Source: Paenibacillus thermotolerans (lineage in GTDB: Bacteria; Bacillota; Bacilli; Paenibacillales; YIM-B00363). From it: a stretch of DNA of 64,000 bases. The translations under genes and the position numbers were made by a program. Shown here piece after piece: positions 63,465 through 64,000 of the stretch. The first letter of the stretch is position 1; every line of letters starts with the position of its first letter. The notes under the pieces were generated by a model. The model searched no databases. It was not told the DNA's origin and saw only the letters and a list, made by a program, of their open reading frames with translations. Location: positions 1 to 64,000 of the forward strand of contig NZ_JAQZSG010000003.1 of assembly GCF_028745515.1 (NCBI RefSeq). The letters are read 5' to 3'.

Positions 63465-64000
63465 AACCTCAGCTCCCGTCCGCATGCATAAACCGTTACG
63501 CCGCTTATATCGCCGTACAACACATTCACTTCGGCTTCAACCTCGCCGCTGTCGTCATTTTTCTTCTGTGAATAAGTGCCCCACGCCTTACCGGTGCTCC
63601 AGAACGTCGAGAAATTGTCCTTGGAAAGCACGGGATCGAATTTCATCGTCCCTCGAGCCATGTCATACTCGAAACCGCTCAGCGCCACAAGTAGCCCCCA
63701 GCTTGACATGGAACGGGCATAATGGTGTCCGCACTCCACTTCATTCCAAGGATTGCGCCGAATGCCGTCGTGCCTGTCTCGCACAGCCTTTACGATCGTC
63801 AATCCTTCTTCGATAAAACCTTCGTAAATCAAGTGTGTAGCTACATGGTACTCGATTCCGGTCCAAACTTCATCGGAGTATACAAACGGAAGCCGCGGTC
63901 TTCCCCCGTTCGGCCATGAGCATAGCAGCAAGCCTTGCTCATCGTTTAGAACATAGGTTCTTTGGCAGTTCACGTGATTGGTAAAATCGGTTTTGAAGTT
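63461..64000 (-). CDS. GH116/DUF608-type glycosidase, C-terminal part only
   Basis: The last 179 residues of a larger protein whose 5' part lies beyond the window end. The segments VWTGIEYHVATHLIYEGF, RDRHDGIRRNPWNEVECGHH and YARSMSSWGLLVALSGFEYD are typical of the C-terminal barrel of GH116 enzymes (beta-glucosidases, beta-xylosidases and glucosylceramidases). No start codon is claimed; the GTG at 63971-63973 is internal because the frame stays open to the window edge. It is translationally coupled to the CobW-type gene by a GTGA overlap. Confidence 0.85.
   Translation of the reverse strand, partial: NFKTDFTNHVNCQRTYVLNDEQGLLLCSWPNGGRPRLPFVYSDEVWTGIEYHVATHLIYEGFIEEGLTIVKAVRDRHDGIRRNPWNEVECGHHYARSMSSWGLLVALSGFEYDMARGTMKFDPVLSKDNFSTFWSTGKAWGTYSQKKNDDSGEVEAEVNVLYGDISGVTVYACGRELRL

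Overview
The window looks like a chromosomal segment of a Gram-positive bacterium of the Paenibacillus/Cohnella group. Four things suggest this: strong GGAGG-type ribosome binding sites with frequent TTG and GTG starts; a bshB2-yojF pair for bacillithiol synthesis and a YuzB-like DUF1450 protein; a GntR/LacI-type AraR with Bacillus-like operators; and many carbohydrate ABC importers that carry no ATPase gene of their own. I see no rRNA, tRNA, prophage, insertion sequence or CRISPR array. Nearly all genes are on the minus strand, so transcription runs from high to low coordinates.

Layout. (1) 0.7-4.6 kb: an amino-sugar operon (TIM-barrel isomerase, nagB, nagA, Gfo/Idh/MocA oxidoreductase). (2) 4.8-8.4 kb: formamidase-like protein, bshB2, yojF, an acetyltransferase, a DUF1450 protein and an unknown protein. 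(3) 8.5-22.7 kb: a large catabolic run with three Gfo/Idh/MocA oxidoreductases, a TIM-barrel isomerase, three sulfatase-superfamily enzymes, an APS kinase (cysC), an AraC regulator, a CUT1 importer and a DeoR regulator. A consensus-matching cre site lies at its promoter end. (4) 22.8-25.7 kb: an NHL-propeller protein, an AraC regulator and a divergent phytanoyl-CoA-dioxygenase-type enzyme. (5) 25.8-36 kb: an Opp/Dpp-type importer operon with two small membrane proteins and an acyltransferase at its end, preceded by an AraC regulator paralogous to the one in region 3 and a second PhyH-type enzyme. (6) 36-39.6 kb: a decayed acetyltransferase, a 115-bp tandem repeat array and a class A penicillin-binding protein. 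(7) 39.8-61.9 kb: arabinose and arabinan use. This holds an ArsR-like regulator with a beta-rich C-terminal domain, a ten-gene operon (two binding proteins, two permease pairs, NHL-TPR protein, Yip1 protein, DUF5696 protein, GH51 arabinofuranosidase), then araD-araB-araA-araM and araR. (8) 62-64 kb: DUF488 protein, CobW-type GTPase and the 3' end of a GH116-like glycosidase.

How it works together. Region 7 reads as a complete route: arabino-oligosaccharides enter through one or both permease pairs, intracellular AbfA releases L-arabinose, AraA/AraB/AraD convert it to D-xylulose 5-phosphate, and AraR represses through boxes at the araD and araR promoters. The least understood part is the operon between 40.8 and 54.9 kb, where a 996-residue membrane-anchored binding protein and three uncharacterised membrane or exported proteins sit with two permease pairs. 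The second system worth attention is region 3: only one of its three sulfatase-like enzymes has the formylglycine cysteine. The other two carry Thr at that position, and one overlaps cysC. Function calls rest on motif and family recognition by eye; no database search was possible.
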